Positions 35,932-46,026 of a stretch of DNA of 64,000 nucleotides are shown here, one piece after another; the stretch's first letter is position 1; each line of letters starts with the position of its first letter. Made by a program: the position numbers and the translations under genes. The notes under the pieces were generated by a model. The model had not been told where the DNA came from. It made no database searches and saw only the letters and a list, made by a program, of their open reading frames with translations. Source of the stretch: Marinobacter sp. F3R08 (lineage in GTDB: Bacteria; Pseudomonadota; Gammaproteobacteria; Pseudomonadales; Oleiphilaceae); NCBI RefSeq assembly GCF_018860425.1, contig NZ_JAHKPI010000015.1, forward strand, positions 62,001 through 126,000, written 5' to 3'.

Positions 35932-36681
35932 TCAGTTGTTACACTGACGTGAAAACTCGCGGCTGACCAGTTGCAGGGCTTCGATATCAAGGAGCTCAAC
36001 CTCACGGCCCCGCGCCTTGATGATTCCCTGGTTCTGAAAACGCGTGAAGACACGGCTGACCGTTTCAACCGCAAGTCCGAGGAAGTTGGCTATGTCGTTG
36101 CGCGCCATGGGCAGGCTGAAATTGGTCGGTGACATCCGACGGCGCTGGAAGCGGCTGGACAGCGACAGCAGCAACGCGGCAATGCGCTCTTCTGCAGTAT
36201 TCTTGCTCAGCAACATGGCCAGTTGGTGACTGTTCTGGATCTCCTGGCTCATCAGGTGATACATGTGATGCTGCAGTCCCGGCAATTTGCCCGTCAGTTC
36301 CTCGAGCCTGTCGATCGGGAACTCACACACGCTGGTTCGTTCCAGAGCCTTCGCAGTGCAGGCGTAGTGCTCCCCGCCGATGCTGTCCAGGCCAACCAGT
36401 TCACCGGGCATGAAAAAGCCGGTTACCTGTTCCTCGCCACTTTCAGTGATTATTGAGGTTTTGATAGACCCGCTTTTCACCGCAAAGCAGGATCGATAGG
36501 GCGTGCTCTGGTCAAAGATATGTTCGCCGCGGTTGAAGATCCGACCCTGCTGGATGATGTCCTCCAGTCTGGCCAGATCGTTCTCTCCAATCGCCAAGGG
36601 CAGGCACAGGTTGCTCAGGCTACACTGCTGACAGGATGCTTTGAGCGGAGAAACCTGGCGAAAAGGGATTGCTTGAGCCAT
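35932..36681 (-). CDS. anr: FNR/Anr-type oxygen-sensing transcription regulator
   Basis: A CRP/FNR-family activator for anaerobic genes. The ATG at 36681 gives 249 aa. Cys residues in CQQCSLSNLC (C-x2-C-x5-C) and a later Cys in GGEHYACTAK form the expected [4Fe-4S] ligands of FNR. A cyclic-nucleotide-like domain and a C-terminal helix-turn-helix (NDIANFLGLAVETVSRVFTRFQ) are seen; the recognition helix with E-x-x-S-R is FNR-like. An FNR-box-like site is just upstream. Confidence 0.95.
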   Translation of the reverse strand: MAQAIPFRQVSPLKASCQQCSLSNLCLPLAIGENDLARLEDIIQQGRIFNRGEHIFDQSTPYRSCFAVKSGSIKTSIITESGEEQVTGFFMPGELVGLDSIGGEHYACTAKALERTSVCEFPIDRLEELTGKLPGLQHHMYHLMSQEIQNSHQLAMLLSKNTAEERIAALLLSLSSRFQRRRMSPTNFSLPMARNDIANFLGLAVETVSRVFTRFQNQGIIKARGREVELLDIEALQLVSREFSRQCNN

Positions 36682-36700
36682 GCGTGATGATCCGTCCGAT

Positions 36701-36714
36701 TTGATCGAAGTCAA
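36701..36714 (-). promoter_or_regulatory. FNR/Anr box upstream of anr
   Basis: On the minus strand TTGACTTCGATCAA, one base off the consensus TTGAT-N4-ATCAA. It ends 20 bp before the anr ATG, so it would sit on or near the transcription start and fit autoregulation, probably repression. Confidence 0.6.
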
Positions 36715-36786
36715 ACAACTACCTTAATACGGATGCAGGTCTTTGCCAATAATCAAGCGTAAAGATCTTAGTTTATAATTGAAAAC

Positions 36787-36809
36787 AATAAGGGCCCGGG
36801 GGCCCTATT
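36787..36809 (-). terminator. Terminator after fabB
   Basis: AATAAGGGCC and GGCCCTATT form a GC-rich stem. Read on the minus strand it is followed by TGTTTTC. It begins 3 bp past the fabB stop. Confidence 0.6.
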
Positions 36810-36811
36810 GA

Positions 36812-38026
36812 TTACGCCTGAAGCCTCTCGAATATCAGAGAGGCATTGGTGCCACCAAATCCGAAGCTGTTGGACATGACGGTGTTGAGCGTCGCTTCGC
36901 GACCCTCCGGCCCCACCAGCGGGATATCGCTGATTTTCTCGTCGGGATTGGCCAGGTTTTTGGTGCCGGCAATAAAGCCATTCTGCAGCATCAGAAGCGA
37001 ATAGATGGCTTCCTGAACACCGGCGGCGCCCAAAGAGTGGCCAGACAGTGATTTGGTAGAGGAAATGGCCGGGATGTCGGCGCCAAAGGTGGCCTGCACA
37101 GCACCCATTTCGGCGACGTCGCCAACCGGCGTGCTGGTGCCGTGAGCGTTGATATAGTCGATCTTGCCCCGGACGGTGGCCATAGCCTGCTTCATGCAGC
37201 GTTGGGCACCTTCGCCTGATGGTGCGACCATGTCGTAGCCATCGGAGGTGGCACCGTAACCGGTGAGTTCGGCAATGATAGTGGCGCCCCGCTTCTTCGC
37301 GTGTTCGAGTTCCTCCAGCACGACCATGCCCCCACCGCCTGCGATCACGAAACCATCCCGCCCAGCATCAAAGGGGCGGGAAGCGGTTTCGGGAGCATCG
37401 TTATATTTGGTAGAAAGCGCACCCATGGCGTCGAACATCATGGTCAGGCTCCAGTCCTCCTCTTCACCGCCGCCGGCAAAGACGATGTCCTGCTTACCGG
37501 CCTGGATCTGCTCCATGGCGTGGCCAATGCAGTGGGCGCTGGTAGCACAGGCTGAGGACATGGAATAGTTCACGCCGCGGATTTTGAAGGCAGTGGCCAG
37601 GCAGGCTGAAACCGTACTGGTCATGATGCGCGGAACCATATAGGGCCCGATGCGCTTCACGCCTTTCGCACGCATGATGTCGGTGGCCTCCACCTGACTG
37701 GAGCAGGATGCGCCACCGGAGCCGGCGATCAGGCCAGTGCGATCGTTGGATATCAGATCTTCGGTCAACCCGGCCTGGGCAATGGCCTGTTCCATGGACA
37801 GAAAACTGTACATCGCTGACGGCCCCATGAAACGGCGGATCTTGCGGTCGATAATGGATGTATCCACATCAACAGAGCCGGCAACCTGGCTGCGAAAGCC
37901 CATGTCCTTGTAGGTCTCGTTAAAGCGAATGCCTGATTTTCCGTTTTTCAGGCTCTCCGTTACCTCGTCCAGTGAGTTGCCGAGGCAGGATACGATGCCC
38001 ATGCCAGTGACGACGACGCGTCTCAT
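36812..38026 (-). CDS. fabB: 3-oxoacyl-ACP synthase I
   Basis: Elongates fatty acids in the type II system; FabB is needed for unsaturated chains. 404 aa from the ATG at 38026. The active-site Cys is in [14 protein letters not shown], with His in [11 protein letters not shown] and the FabB-type GHSLGAAG (FabF has GHLLGAAG). The usual partner fabA is not next to it. Confidence 0.95.
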   Translation of the reverse strand: MRRVVVTGMGIVSCLGNSLDEVTESLKNGKSGIRFNETYKDMGFRSQVAGSVDVDTSIIDRKIRRFMGPSAMYSFLSMEQAIAQAGLTEDLISNDRTGLIAGSGGASCSSQVEATDIMRAKGVKRIGPYMVPRIMTSTVSACLATAFKIRGVNYSMSSACATSAHCIGHAMEQIQAGKQDIVFAGGGEEEDWSLTMMFDAMGALSTKYNDAPETASRPFDAGRDGFVIAGGGGMVVLEELEHAKKRGATIIAELTGYGATSDGYDMVAPSGEGAQRCMKQAMATVRGKIDYINAHGTSTPVGDVAEMGAVQATFGADIPAISSTKSLSGHSLGAAGVQEAIYSLLMLQNGFIAGTKNLANPDEKISDIPLVGPEGREATLNTVMSNSFGFGGTNASLIFERLQA

Positions 38027-38146
38027 AAGTTCCTCCTTACCGGTCAGCCGAAATGGCTGACCCTGCAATCAATTACCTTACTGCATAGTCTAGGCCCTTT
38101 GAGCCAGATAGGATATTTGACCTTGGTAAGGGGAGGTTGAAGGGGA

Positions 38147-39016
38147 TTAGTTTGCCGGGTTCTCAGATGACTCGGTCTCGCGTTCGATCATCTCTGGTGT
38201 TTCCAGAGAAATACGACCGAGTTTTCCAGAGCGAAATTCGTTGAGTAACACCTCGGAAACCTTGTGCAGGTCCGGAATGCCGCCGCGACTGAAAAACCGT
38301 CGTTTTGCCGCAATGCCGTCCATCAGTGCCAGGCCGTCTTTCGGTAACTCCTCGAATCCGTAGCGGGCTTTGACCAGTTCCGGGTAGGCCTCCCGCAGAA
38401 ACTCGGCTTCAAACATCGCGATGTCTTCGAAGTCCAGAACCGCGCTGCGAATGGCGCCGGTGATCGCAAGCCGGTATCCGCAGGCTTCCGGGGAAAGCTT
38501 GGGCCACAGGAAACCCGGCGTGTCGTACAGCAAAATATTATGTGGAAGTTTGATCGCCTGTTGCGATTTTGTCACCGCCGGCTCGTTTCCGGTTTTGGCT
38601 GCCGGCCTGCCCGCGAGGGTGTTGATCAGGGTGGATTTTCCGACGTTGGGAATGCCCAGAATCATCACCCGAAGAGCACTCTTCTGGCGATCGTGGTCTG
38701 GCGTCATCTCCTCGGCCAGTCTCAGAATGCCGAGAGCTTCGTTGCGCTGGTTGTGGGTCAGGGTTATGGCCCTCACTCCGCGTTCCTTTTCCAGCCATGC
38801 CTGCCAGCGTGCGGTAACGTCCGGGTCAGCCAGATCGCGCTTGTTAAGTACCTTGATCAACGGCGTGTCACCGCGCAGCGCGGGCACCAGCGGATTTTCG
38901 CTGCTGAAGGGAATCCGCGCATCAATAACCTCAATAATGAGGTCCATCTGCGGCATGACTTTTTTGATCTCCTTGCGGGCCTTGTGCATGTGCCCTGGAA
39001 ACCAGTTAATGGCCAT
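38147..39016 (-). CDS. rbgA: Ribosome biogenesis GTPase YlqF/RbgA family
   Basis: A circularly permuted GTPase for late 50S assembly. The start INWFPGHMHKARKEIKKVMPQMDLIIEVIDARIP is characteristic. The motif order is G4 (NKRDL), G1 ([12 protein letters not shown]), G3 (DTPG). 289 aa. It stands between fabB and a divergent small periplasmic protein gene. Confidence 0.92.
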   Translation of the reverse strand: MAINWFPGHMHKARKEIKKVMPQMDLIIEVIDARIPFSSENPLVPALRGDTPLIKVLNKRDLADPDVTARWQAWLEKERGVRAITLTHNQRNEALGILRLAEEMTPDHDRQKSALRVMILGIPNVGKSTLINTLAGRPAAKTGNEPAVTKSQQAIKLPHNILLYDTPGFLWPKLSPEACGYRLAITGAIRSAVLDFEDIAMFEAEFLREAYPELVKARYGFEELPKDGLALMDGIAAKRRFFSRGGIPDLHKVSEVLLNEFRSGKLGRISLETPEMIERETESSENPAN

Positions 39017-39258
39017 CGTATCTGCTCCGGATGTGGTTAAACGGCGCCATTATGAAGGGGAATGACTAAACTTTCACATTTGTTTGATTCCGCGTGTGTG
39101 GCGGCTTTTGGCGGAGGGTGCCCAGAGGTGTGTACAAAATGAGGGCTGACCGGGGTGAAAAACCGTATCCGTATGCTTTAGGGTGTAGGCCCTGAATAAA
39201 GAAATTAATGTACGTTGGTGGTATTCAGTTGATGGCCACCCTGTTAACGGAGAGCATT

Positions 39259-39720
39259 ATGAAGTTTGCAAAACTGTTTGGATCTGCCCTTGTAGCCTTG
39301 AGCATTGCGGTTCCGGCCGCAGCCCAACAAGCGGGTGGTCAGCCTGATCAGGTGGCTCAGCTTGCCCAGATGGTAGGGCTGTCGGAGGATCAGCAAACCG
39401 AAATCCGTGGCATCATCGATGAGATGCAGGGCGAAATTGGCGAGCTCCGTGAGGAAGCCCGTGGGCTTCAACAGCAGATGCAAGGTGAGATCAAAGCAGA
39501 CTATGACGAGTCAGCCATCCGCGAGAGCGCTGAGGAGTTGGGCGATGTGACTGGCGAGATTGCAGCTCTGTCAACGTTGATGCAGGCGAAGATTGACAGT
39601 GTCTTTACCGAAGAGCAGCGCGACGAACTGGATAAGCGCATGCAGGAGATGCAGCAGCAAATGCAGCAGCGTCGCCAGATGCAACAACAGATGCAGCAGC
39701 AGGGCCAGGGTATGCAGTGA
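39259..39720 (+). CDS. Spy/CpxP-like periplasmic protein, Gln/Met-rich tail
   Basis: A 153-aa exported protein: signal peptide (cleavage likely after VPAAAQ), then long helices resembling the LTxxQ-type Spy/CpxP fold (GLSEDQQTEIRGIIDEMQGEI). The last 30 residues repeat MQQQ. ATG at 39259 with a GGAG. Such proteins bind unfolded proteins or metal in the periplasm. This assignment is by resemblance only. A strong terminator follows. Confidence 0.65.
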   Translation: MKFAKLFGSALVALSIAVPAAAQQAGGQPDQVAQLAQMVGLSEDQQTEIRGIIDEMQGEIGELREEARGLQQQMQGEIKADYDESAIRESAEELGDVTGEIAALSTLMQAKIDSVFTEEQRDELDKRMQEMQQQMQQRRQMQQQMQQQGQGMQ

Positions 39721-39746
39721 TCCTGGCTTCCCGCTAGCTGGTTTGG

Positions 39747-39781
39747 AAAAGGGCCACATCTTCGGGTGTGGCCCTTTTTTT
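39747..39781 (+). terminator. Strong terminator after Spy-like gene
   Basis: AAAAGGGCCACA pairs with TGTGGCCCTTTT around a TCTTCGGG loop, then a T-run. It lies 27 bp after the stop codon and could also serve the convergent RND gene. Confidence 0.9.
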
Positions 39782-39801
39782 ATGCTTGTATTCTGTCCGG
39801 C

Positions 39802-42288
39802 TCAAGTGCCAGCCCCAAAGGGTTTTACCAGAATGATCAGTCTGGGTAGCAGGGTAAGCGCTCCAACCAGAGCCATGAACATGGCAAACCCCGTGAACAA
39901 CCCGAAGTAAATGGTCGGGATGAAGTTGGACAGTACCAGTATCGAGAACCCGGAGATGATGGTCAGTGAGGTGAAGAACATCGCCTGGCCGATGCTTCGG
40001 TGGCAGCGATGCATGGTGGCTATATAGTCACCATCGTTCCGGAATTCGGTTTTGAAGCGATGGATATAGTGAATGGTGTCATCCACTGCAATCCCCACAG
40101 TGATGGCCGCGACGGTAATGGTCATCATATCCAGGGGAATGCCGAGCCAGCCCATCAGGCCGAGCACTGAGCCTGCAGCGATGAGGTTGGGGGCCATGCC
40201 GATCAGGGCCAGTTTCAGGGAGCGGAACAGGATCAGGAACATCACCATGATGGCGGCGAAGACAACCCCGATGGTCTTGATCTGGGAGTCGAACAGACTT
40301 TGCAGCATGTTGTTGTACATCACAGTCATGCCGGCGAACAGAATCTGGTCCTGATCGTAGCCCAGCTCTGTCGTCAGGTGGTTGTGAATGCGGTTCAACA
40401 GTTCCTGCCGGCGCAACTCGGGCATGGTTTCCAGAATCCGGATGCTGAAGCGGGCCTGGTCGTGTTCTTCGGAGATGTATGGGGTCAGCAGGGTATCCTG
40501 AAGATCATCGGGGACCGCGGCCGGCACGAAGGCCAATTCGAGGGCGTCCAGAGGCTCGCCCTGATTGATCCGGGCCAGAATGTCCAGCGTGGTGCTGATG
40601 GACAGAACCTTGCCGGTTTCCGGCAATCCGTCCAGATACTCGTGAACGGCTTCCAGTTCCGCCATTTTTTGATAGGTGTACCAGGTATCGCGGTATTCCT
40701 GCGCTTCGCCGCAGTCCTCGACAAAGGGATCACAGTCGCTGGCGAACGGATCGCTGGTGTCAGCGCTCTCGGGTGGGGGGGCGTCAGTGATCACGACGTC
40801 CAGTGGCGTGGTGCCGCCCAGGCGATTATCGATGGTGATCATACCCTGATGGATTTCGGTGGAGGATTTGAAGTAGTCGATGAAGCTGTTTTCCACCGTC
40901 AATCTGCTCAGGCCTACCACACAAAACACCGTAATGAGCGCCGACCCGATCAACACCGTCTTGCCGAAGTGTTCGGTGAGTCGGGCGAAATGATCGGTGA
41001 ATGGAATTCGGTCGGAGGTAACCCGGCTATCCAGTGGTGGTGGTAACAGGGTCAGCAGGGACGGAAATACGATGAAGGTAATAAGGAACGCTACCGTCAG
41101 ACCGAGTGTCATCATCCAGCCGAAATCAATCACCGGGCGAATGCCGCTGAAAGTCAGTGAGCCGAAGGCGACGATGGTGGTGATGGCCATATAGAAGCAG
41201 GGCTTGATCATTGCCGTCACGGTGTTGCGGAGGGTCTTGCCAGGGCTGGCTTCTGGTTCGTCGTGCTGAAACTCCCGATACCGTACGATCAGATGAATGG
41301 TCAGTGACAGGGTCATGATCAGCAGCAGGGAAATGAAGTTGGATGAGATCACGGTGACCGGCCACTGTGCCCAGCCAAGGAAACCGATCATCAGCCATAC
41401 GGTAAAGCTGCAGCAGAGCAGCGGTACCAGGACCCAGCGCCACTGTCTGAAGATTATGGCCAGTGTCAGAAGCAGAAAGGCAAGGACCCCGAACCCGAAG
41501 GTCGAGAGGTCGTTCTCGATGAAGCGGATCATGTCCGCCACGATCATGGGTACGCCGCCAAGATGAATGTCGGCGCCGTCCCGGTAGCCGTCAAGAATGG
41601 ATCGGACCTTCCGGATAGTGGCGTCTCGCTCAGCACCGAGCGCCTCGGTAAAGTCAACAAAGTCCTGTTTTACCCGCTCCAGTTCCGCCAGTTCGGCATC
41701 AGAGGCTGTACCTGCAGCCGCCTTGTCTCTCAGATCGTTGCGCTTGTTCAGCAGTTCAAAGTATCGGTCTGGCGTAGGCAGATTTACCTGAATGGCGGTG
41801 GTGCGGCCATCTTCGCTGATCAGCAGATTCGGGTAGAACGGGTTGTCCAGCAACGCCCGCCGGGCTGTCTCTGGGGTTACGTCGTGCTCGTCCAGGGTCT
41901 TTATTTCGCTGTCGACGGAATCGAGGGTCAGGCCGGGGCTGTGAAGCAGAGGAACATTCAGGATGCTGTTGGTGGAACCCACAGCCGCCAGGCTCTGCAG
42001 TTCGTTCCTCAGTGCAGCAAGCCGGGCGAGTCCATTGTCGGAAAAAAGTTCATCATCCGGGGTATAGGTGACGATCAGAAAATCATCGGAAGTGGTAAAT
42101 CGGCGGTTTACCTGACGATATTGTTCCAGGGAACGGTCGTTTTCCAGCACCAGGGATTCGGCGGAAGCATCGAGACGGAACTCGCCGAATTTCACGGCGG
42201 CGAGGGCCAGTAGGAGGCCAAACGCCGCCAGGATGATAAGTGGATGCGGAAAAATCAGGCGATCATATAAAATGTGAAGACGATTCAT
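39802..42288 (-). CDS. RND-superfamily transporter (MMPL type)
   Basis: An 828-aa inner-membrane protein with the RND layout: one helix, a large periplasmic loop, five helices, then the same again (about 12 helices in all). ATG at 42288; an upstream TTG would add two residues. Segments GVPMIVADMIRFIEND and VAITVGIAVDDTIHYIHRFK are typical of MMPL/Patched-like exporters. The second loop has SDPFASDCDPFVEDCGE near residues 510-525. No membrane-fusion partner is next to it; substrate unknown, perhaps lipid. Confidence 0.82.
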   Translation of the reverse strand: MNRLHILYDRLIFPHPLIILAAFGLLLALAAVKFGEFRLDASAESLVLENDRSLEQYRQVNRRFTTSDDFLIVTYTPDDELFSDNGLARLAALRNELQSLAAVGSTNSILNVPLLHSPGLTLDSVDSEIKTLDEHDVTPETARRALLDNPFYPNLLISEDGRTTAIQVNLPTPDRYFELLNKRNDLRDKAAAGTASDAELAELERVKQDFVDFTEALGAERDATIRKVRSILDGYRDGADIHLGGVPMIVADMIRFIENDLSTFGFGVLAFLLLTLAIIFRQWRWVLVPLLCCSFTVWLMIGFLGWAQWPVTVISSNFISLLLIMTLSLTIHLIVRYREFQHDEPEASPGKTLRNTVTAMIKPCFYMAITTIVAFGSLTFSGIRPVIDFGWMMTLGLTVAFLITFIVFPSLLTLLPPPLDSRVTSDRIPFTDHFARLTEHFGKTVLIGSALITVFCVVGLSRLTVENSFIDYFKSSTEIHQGMITIDNRLGGTTPLDVVITDAPPPESADTSDPFASDCDPFVEDCGEAQEYRDTWYTYQKMAELEAVHEYLDGLPETGKVLSISTTLDILARINQGEPLDALELAFVPAAVPDDLQDTLLTPYISEEHDQARFSIRILETMPELRRQELLNRIHNHLTTELGYDQDQILFAGMTVMYNNMLQSLFDSQIKTIGVVFAAIMVMFLILFRSLKLALIGMAPNLIAAGSVLGLMGWLGIPLDMMTITVAAITVGIAVDDTIHYIHRFKTEFRNDGDYIATMHRCHRSIGQAMFFTSLTIISGFSILVLSNFIPTIYFGLFTGFAMFMALVGALTLLPRLIILVKPFGAGT

Positions 42289-42336
42289 GAACAACGACTC
42301 TGCCAGTTCGGACGAGTGCAGAGTGTGCCATAAACC

Positions 42337-43557
42337 TCAGTGAACCGTGACCTTTGACGAAGCATCTTCCAGAGAATCGATCAGCCGTTTCAGGCGGCGG
42401 CTCATTTCTGCGCTTTCGGAAAGCTGGGTCACCATATTCTGGGTGGTTTCGCGGATACCCTGAACGTTGGCAAGCACGTCGTCGGTGCCTGCGGTCTGTT
42501 CGGCGGAGACATTGGCGATTTCCTGATTGGTATGGTCGATCCGGTTGACCACTTCGTTGATCGTCTCAAGTGCTCGCCGAGCTTCCTCGGATTCCTCAAC
42601 GCAGAGTGTGGCATCGTCGGAGCTGCCGGTCATCTGGTATACCGCGGTGTTCATTGCATTGAGCAGGCGGTCTATGGTGCCCTGAATCTGATCTGTGGAG
42701 TCCTGAACCCTTTGTGCCAGGTTGCGGACCTCATCGGCCACCACGGCAAATCCGCGGCCCTGCTCACCAGCTCTGGCGGCCTCAATGGCTGCATTCAGGG
42801 CCAGCAAGTTCGTCTGCTCGGCAATGCCACGAATCTCGGTGATGGCGTGGCTGATTTCATGACTGTTTTCGGCCAGGGCTTCGACGCTGCTCGCAGAATT
42901 GCGTACCACATCAGCCAGCTTGCGGATACTGTCGGCGCTTTGCCCAACCCGCTCACCACCGTCACGAGCAGCGGCGCTGGCCTCATGAGACAGAGTCTTG
43001 GCAATGCCTGCCTGCTCGGCAATACCGGTGAAGCTTTGCAGCATGATTTCGATGACTTCTGCGGAGCGGTCGGCACCGGCCTGCTGCCGACCGAGATCAT
43101 CGCGGCGCGCCTCGGCGGCGGAGGTCAGTTCCTGAACTTCATTATGAAGCCGCTCAATGGCCTCCTTCATACTCCGGACCACTACCACGGTACGGTCCTG
43201 CATGGCATTGAACGCGCTGGCCATTTCGCCGATTTCGTCAGTGGAATCTACAACGGCTCTCTGGCTCAGGTTGCCTGAGGCCTGGACGTCAACCATCGTG
43301 TCTTTCAGACGATTGACGTGGCGCTCGATGAATGAGATCAACAGTTGGGAGCCGGCCATCTCAAGCACCATGAGCACTGACACCACCAGTGCGAAACCGG
43401 GCGCTGTATCCGAGAAGACCTCTTTGAACGTCCTGCCGGTTTGCCCGGCCATGGTGTTCATGGCGTAGAGTACCAGCAGACAGAGAACTGCAAAAACGAC
43501 AATGTTCAGCAACCAGAATTTGTACTTCAGCCGGGCATTTCGCAGCAGTGTCAGCAT
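42337..43557 (-). CDS. Methyl-accepting chemotaxis protein
   Basis: 406 aa. Two N-terminal membrane helices (about residues 15-35 and 50-75) are joined by a very short outer loop, so it has almost no sensor domain outside. A HAMP-like region follows, then the signalling domain with the hairpin tip [36 protein letters not shown]. It probably senses a cytoplasmic or membrane signal, or works with an unseen partner. No che genes are adjacent. Confidence 0.9.
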   Translation of the reverse strand: MLTLLRNARLKYKFWLLNIVVFAVLCLLVLYAMNTMAGQTGRTFKEVFSDTAPGFALVVSVLMVLEMAGSQLLISFIERHVNRLKDTMVDVQASGNLSQRAVVDSTDEIGEMASAFNAMQDRTVVVVRSMKEAIERLHNEVQELTSAAEARRDDLGRQQAGADRSAEVIEIMLQSFTGIAEQAGIAKTLSHEASAAARDGGERVGQSADSIRKLADVVRNSASSVEALAENSHEISHAITEIRGIAEQTNLLALNAAIEAARAGEQGRGFAVVADEVRNLAQRVQDSTDQIQGTIDRLLNAMNTAVYQMTGSSDDATLCVEESEEARRALETINEVVNRIDHTNQEIANVSAEQTAGTDDVLANVQGIRETTQNMVTQLSESAEMSRRLKRLIDSLEDASSKVTVH

Positions 43558-43565
43558 GAATGTTC

Positions 43566-44618
43566 TCAGTCGATGGCCTTTACCGGAATCTGCAGGGCAT
43601 TGGAGGTCTGGGGAACCTCTGGCACGGCGAGACCAAGATTGTTTTTGTCGAATACCTTATCGGCCCGGTAGCTGGAGCGGACCATAGGGCCGGATGGTAC
43701 TTCCATGAAGCCTTTCTCGAGGCCGATATCCCGGTAGCGGTTGAATTCTTCCGGGGTGACATAGCGTTCGACAGGCAGATGATTCGGAGTAGGGCGAAGG
43801 TACTGACCCAGCGTCAGGATATCTACGCCGATCGCGCGCAGATCATCCATGGTTTTCAGGATTTCCTCTTCGGTTTCACCCAGGCCCAGCATCAGGCTGG
43901 TCTTGGTGAGTACATCCGGACGATGTTTCTTGGCATGCTCCAGAACCCGCAGGGTTTTTTCATAGCCGGCCCGGGGATCACGGACATGGCCGGTCAGCCG
44001 TTTTACTGTTTCCACGTTCTGGGCGAAGACATCCAGTCCCGAATCCACAACCTTCTCAACGTTGGACATCACAGCATCGAAATCCGGAGTCAATGCCTCA
44101 ACGGCGACTTCCGGAGTACGTTGTTTGATCGCGGATACGCAGGCAGCGTAGTGGGCAGCACCGCCGTCTTCAAGGTCATCGCGATCTACCGAGGTGAGAA
44201 CGATGTAACGAAGGCCCATTAGCTCGACGGACTTGGCTGTGTTCTCTGGCTCCTCATGGTCCAGCCAACCTTTTGGATTACCCGTATCCACTGCGCAGAA
44301 CTTGCAGGCCCGGGTGCACACGGAGCCCATGACCATGATAGTGGCAGTGCCGGCGGTCCAGCATTCTCCGATGTTCGGACAGTGGGATTCCTGGCAAACG
44401 GTACTTAGCCGGTGCTCACTGACATTCTTGCGCACCGCGTCATAGCGCTCGCCTCCGGGCATGCGCGCGCGCAGCCATTTCGGCTTTCGCTGAGGCTTCT
44501 CCGCTGGTGTGGCTTCCTGCTTTGTTGACCGCTTTACGCCGTCCTTGATGGCTGAGAAGCCATGCTCGTTGCGGAATTTGGAACCACTGGTAATGCGGGT
44601 TTTTGCGCTGTCGCTCAT
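43566..44618 (-). CDS. lipA: Lipoyl synthase
   Basis: Radical-SAM enzyme that inserts two sulfurs into octanoyl groups. 350 aa. The radical-SAM cluster motif is CTRACKFC, and the auxiliary cluster motif is [12 protein letters not shown]. The C-terminal RSSYRADKV holds the conserved Ser ligand. The long N-terminus (residues 1-60) is basic and variable. The partner octanoyltransferase lipB is at 8550. It lies 9 bp downstream of the MCP end. Confidence 0.96.
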   Translation of the reverse strand: MSDSAKTRITSGSKFRNEHGFSAIKDGVKRSTKQEATPAEKPQRKPKWLRARMPGGERYDAVRKNVSEHRLSTVCQESHCPNIGECWTAGTATIMVMGSVCTRACKFCAVDTGNPKGWLDHEEPENTAKSVELMGLRYIVLTSVDRDDLEDGGAAHYAACVSAIKQRTPEVAVEALTPDFDAVMSNVEKVVDSGLDVFAQNVETVKRLTGHVRDPRAGYEKTLRVLEHAKKHRPDVLTKTSLMLGLGETEEEILKTMDDLRAIGVDILTLGQYLRPTPNHLPVERYVTPEEFNRYRDIGLEKGFMEVPSGPMVRSSYRADKVFDKNNLGLAVPEVPQTSNALQIPVKAID

Positions 44619-44710
44619 TGCAACCGGACTCTCGATTCGGGCATGGGGAACCCTAAAGAGTAATGGGCCAGCGGGGGAGTTACAAGACAGGTAGGGGCAA
44701 TCACGGGGAT

Positions 44711-44738
44711 ACCGGGCACGACTTTGGTCGTACCCGGT
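44711..44738 (-). terminator. Hairpin after metY
   Basis: ACCGGG-ACGAC pairs with GTCGT-CCCGGT with one opposed mismatch and a short loop. It begins 9 bp past the metY stop. There is no T-run on the minus strand, so termination may be weak. Confidence 0.4.
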
Positions 44739-44747
44739 TGACCGTCA

Positions 44748-46025
44748 TCAGGCCTGGGCTTTATCCAGAGCCTGGCTGATGTCGGCAATAATGTCGTCAA
44801 CATGCTCAATGCCGATGGACAGCCGCACCAGGTCCTCGCTTACACCGGCGCTTTGCAGTTCCTCCGGGTTGAGCTGGCGGTGCGTTGTGGTCGCCGGATG
44901 GCAGGCAAGGGACTTGGCGTCGCCAATGTTCACCAGGCGCAGGATGAGGTCGAGAGCGTCAATGAACTTTGCGCCAGCTTCCCGGCCGCCCTTAATACCG
45001 AAGCTCAGAATGCCGGAAGCCTTGCCTCGGCATATCTTGTTACACGTGGCCTTATAGGGGCTGTCGGCGAGCGTGGCGTAGTTGACCCATTCCACGGATG
45101 GATGATCCTGCAGGAAGTTGGCGACCTTCTCCGCATTCTCGCAATGGCGTTCCATGCGCAGAGCCAGAGTTTCCAGGCCTTGCATGATCAGGAAGGCATT
45201 AAACGGTGACAGGGCAGCGCCAGTGTTGCGCAGCGGCACCACGCGGCACCGCCCTATAAAGGCTGCAGGACCGAGGGCGTCGGTGTAGACCACGCCGTGA
45301 TAGGAGGGATCCGGTTCGTTCAGCATCGGGAATTTGTCGGCGCTGGCTTTCCAGTCAAACTTGCCGGAATCCACCACAACGCCCGCCACAGTGGTGCCAT
45401 GGCCGCCAATGTACTTGGTCAGAGAATGAATGACGATATCCGCACCGTGCTCAAAGGGGCGGCACAGGAACGGCGTTGCAACGGTATTGTCGACCATGAG
45501 CGGAATGCCATGCTTGTGGGCAATTTCTGCCCAGCGCTCGATGTCTACCACGTTACCTGCCGGATTGCCGATGGATTCGCAGAAGAGGACGCGGGTGTTG
45601 TCATCGATGGCTTTTTCAATCGCGTCAAAATCGTCATGGCTTACCATCCGGCATTCAATGCCCTGATTCGGCAGAGAGTGGGCGAACAGGTTGTAGGTAC
45701 CGCCATAGAGCTGGCTGGTACTGACGATGTTATTGCCTACCTTGCAGATGGTTTGCAGGGCATAGGTAATAGCGGCCATGCCTGAGGCCACAGCCAGGGC
45801 GCCTACACCGCCTTCCATTTCTGCCATCCGCTCTTCCAGAATCGCGTTGGTGGGATTCATGATGCGGGTGTAGATGTTGCCCTGAACCTTCAGGTCAAAC
45901 AGATCAGCGCCGTGCTGGGTGTCGTCGAAGGTGTAAGACGTGGTCTGGTAAATCGGCGTGGCGGCCGCCCGTGTTGTGGGGTCGCTCTTGTAGCCTGCGT
46001 GCAGTGCCAGGGTTTCCGGTTTCAT
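44748..46025 (-). CDS. metY: O-acetylhomoserine (thiol)-lyase
   Basis: PLP enzyme that joins sulfide to O-acetylhomoserine, giving homocysteine in methionine synthesis. 425 aa from the ATG at 46025, which has an AAGGA upstream. The PLP lysine is in HSLTKYIGGHG. Conserved segments are MKPETLALHAGYKSDPTTRA and GLETLALRMERHCENA. The long upstream extension in frame belongs to the preceding gene region. The preceding gene ends 1 bp before it. Confidence 0.95.
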   Translation of the reverse strand: MKPETLALHAGYKSDPTTRAAATPIYQTTSYTFDDTQHGADLFDLKVQGNIYTRIMNPTNAILEERMAEMEGGVGALAVASGMAAITYALQTICKVGNNIVSTSQLYGGTYNLFAHSLPNQGIECRMVSHDDFDAIEKAIDDNTRVLFCESIGNPAGNVVDIERWAEIAHKHGIPLMVDNTVATPFLCRPFEHGADIVIHSLTKYIGGHGTTVAGVVVDSGKFDWKASADKFPMLNEPDPSYHGVVYTDALGPAAFIGRCRVVPLRNTGAALSPFNAFLIMQGLETLALRMERHCENAEKVANFLQDHPSVEWVNYATLADSPYKATCNKICRGKASGILSFGIKGGREAGAKFIDALDLILRLVNIGDAKSLACHPATTTHRQLNPEELQSAGVSEDLVRLSIGIEHVDDIIADISQALDKAQA

Positions 46026-46026
46026 G

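Noticed and set aside
36682..36714. Longer anr start at TTG
   Set aside because: It would put the Anr box inside the coding region; the ATG at 36681 gives the usual FNR length.
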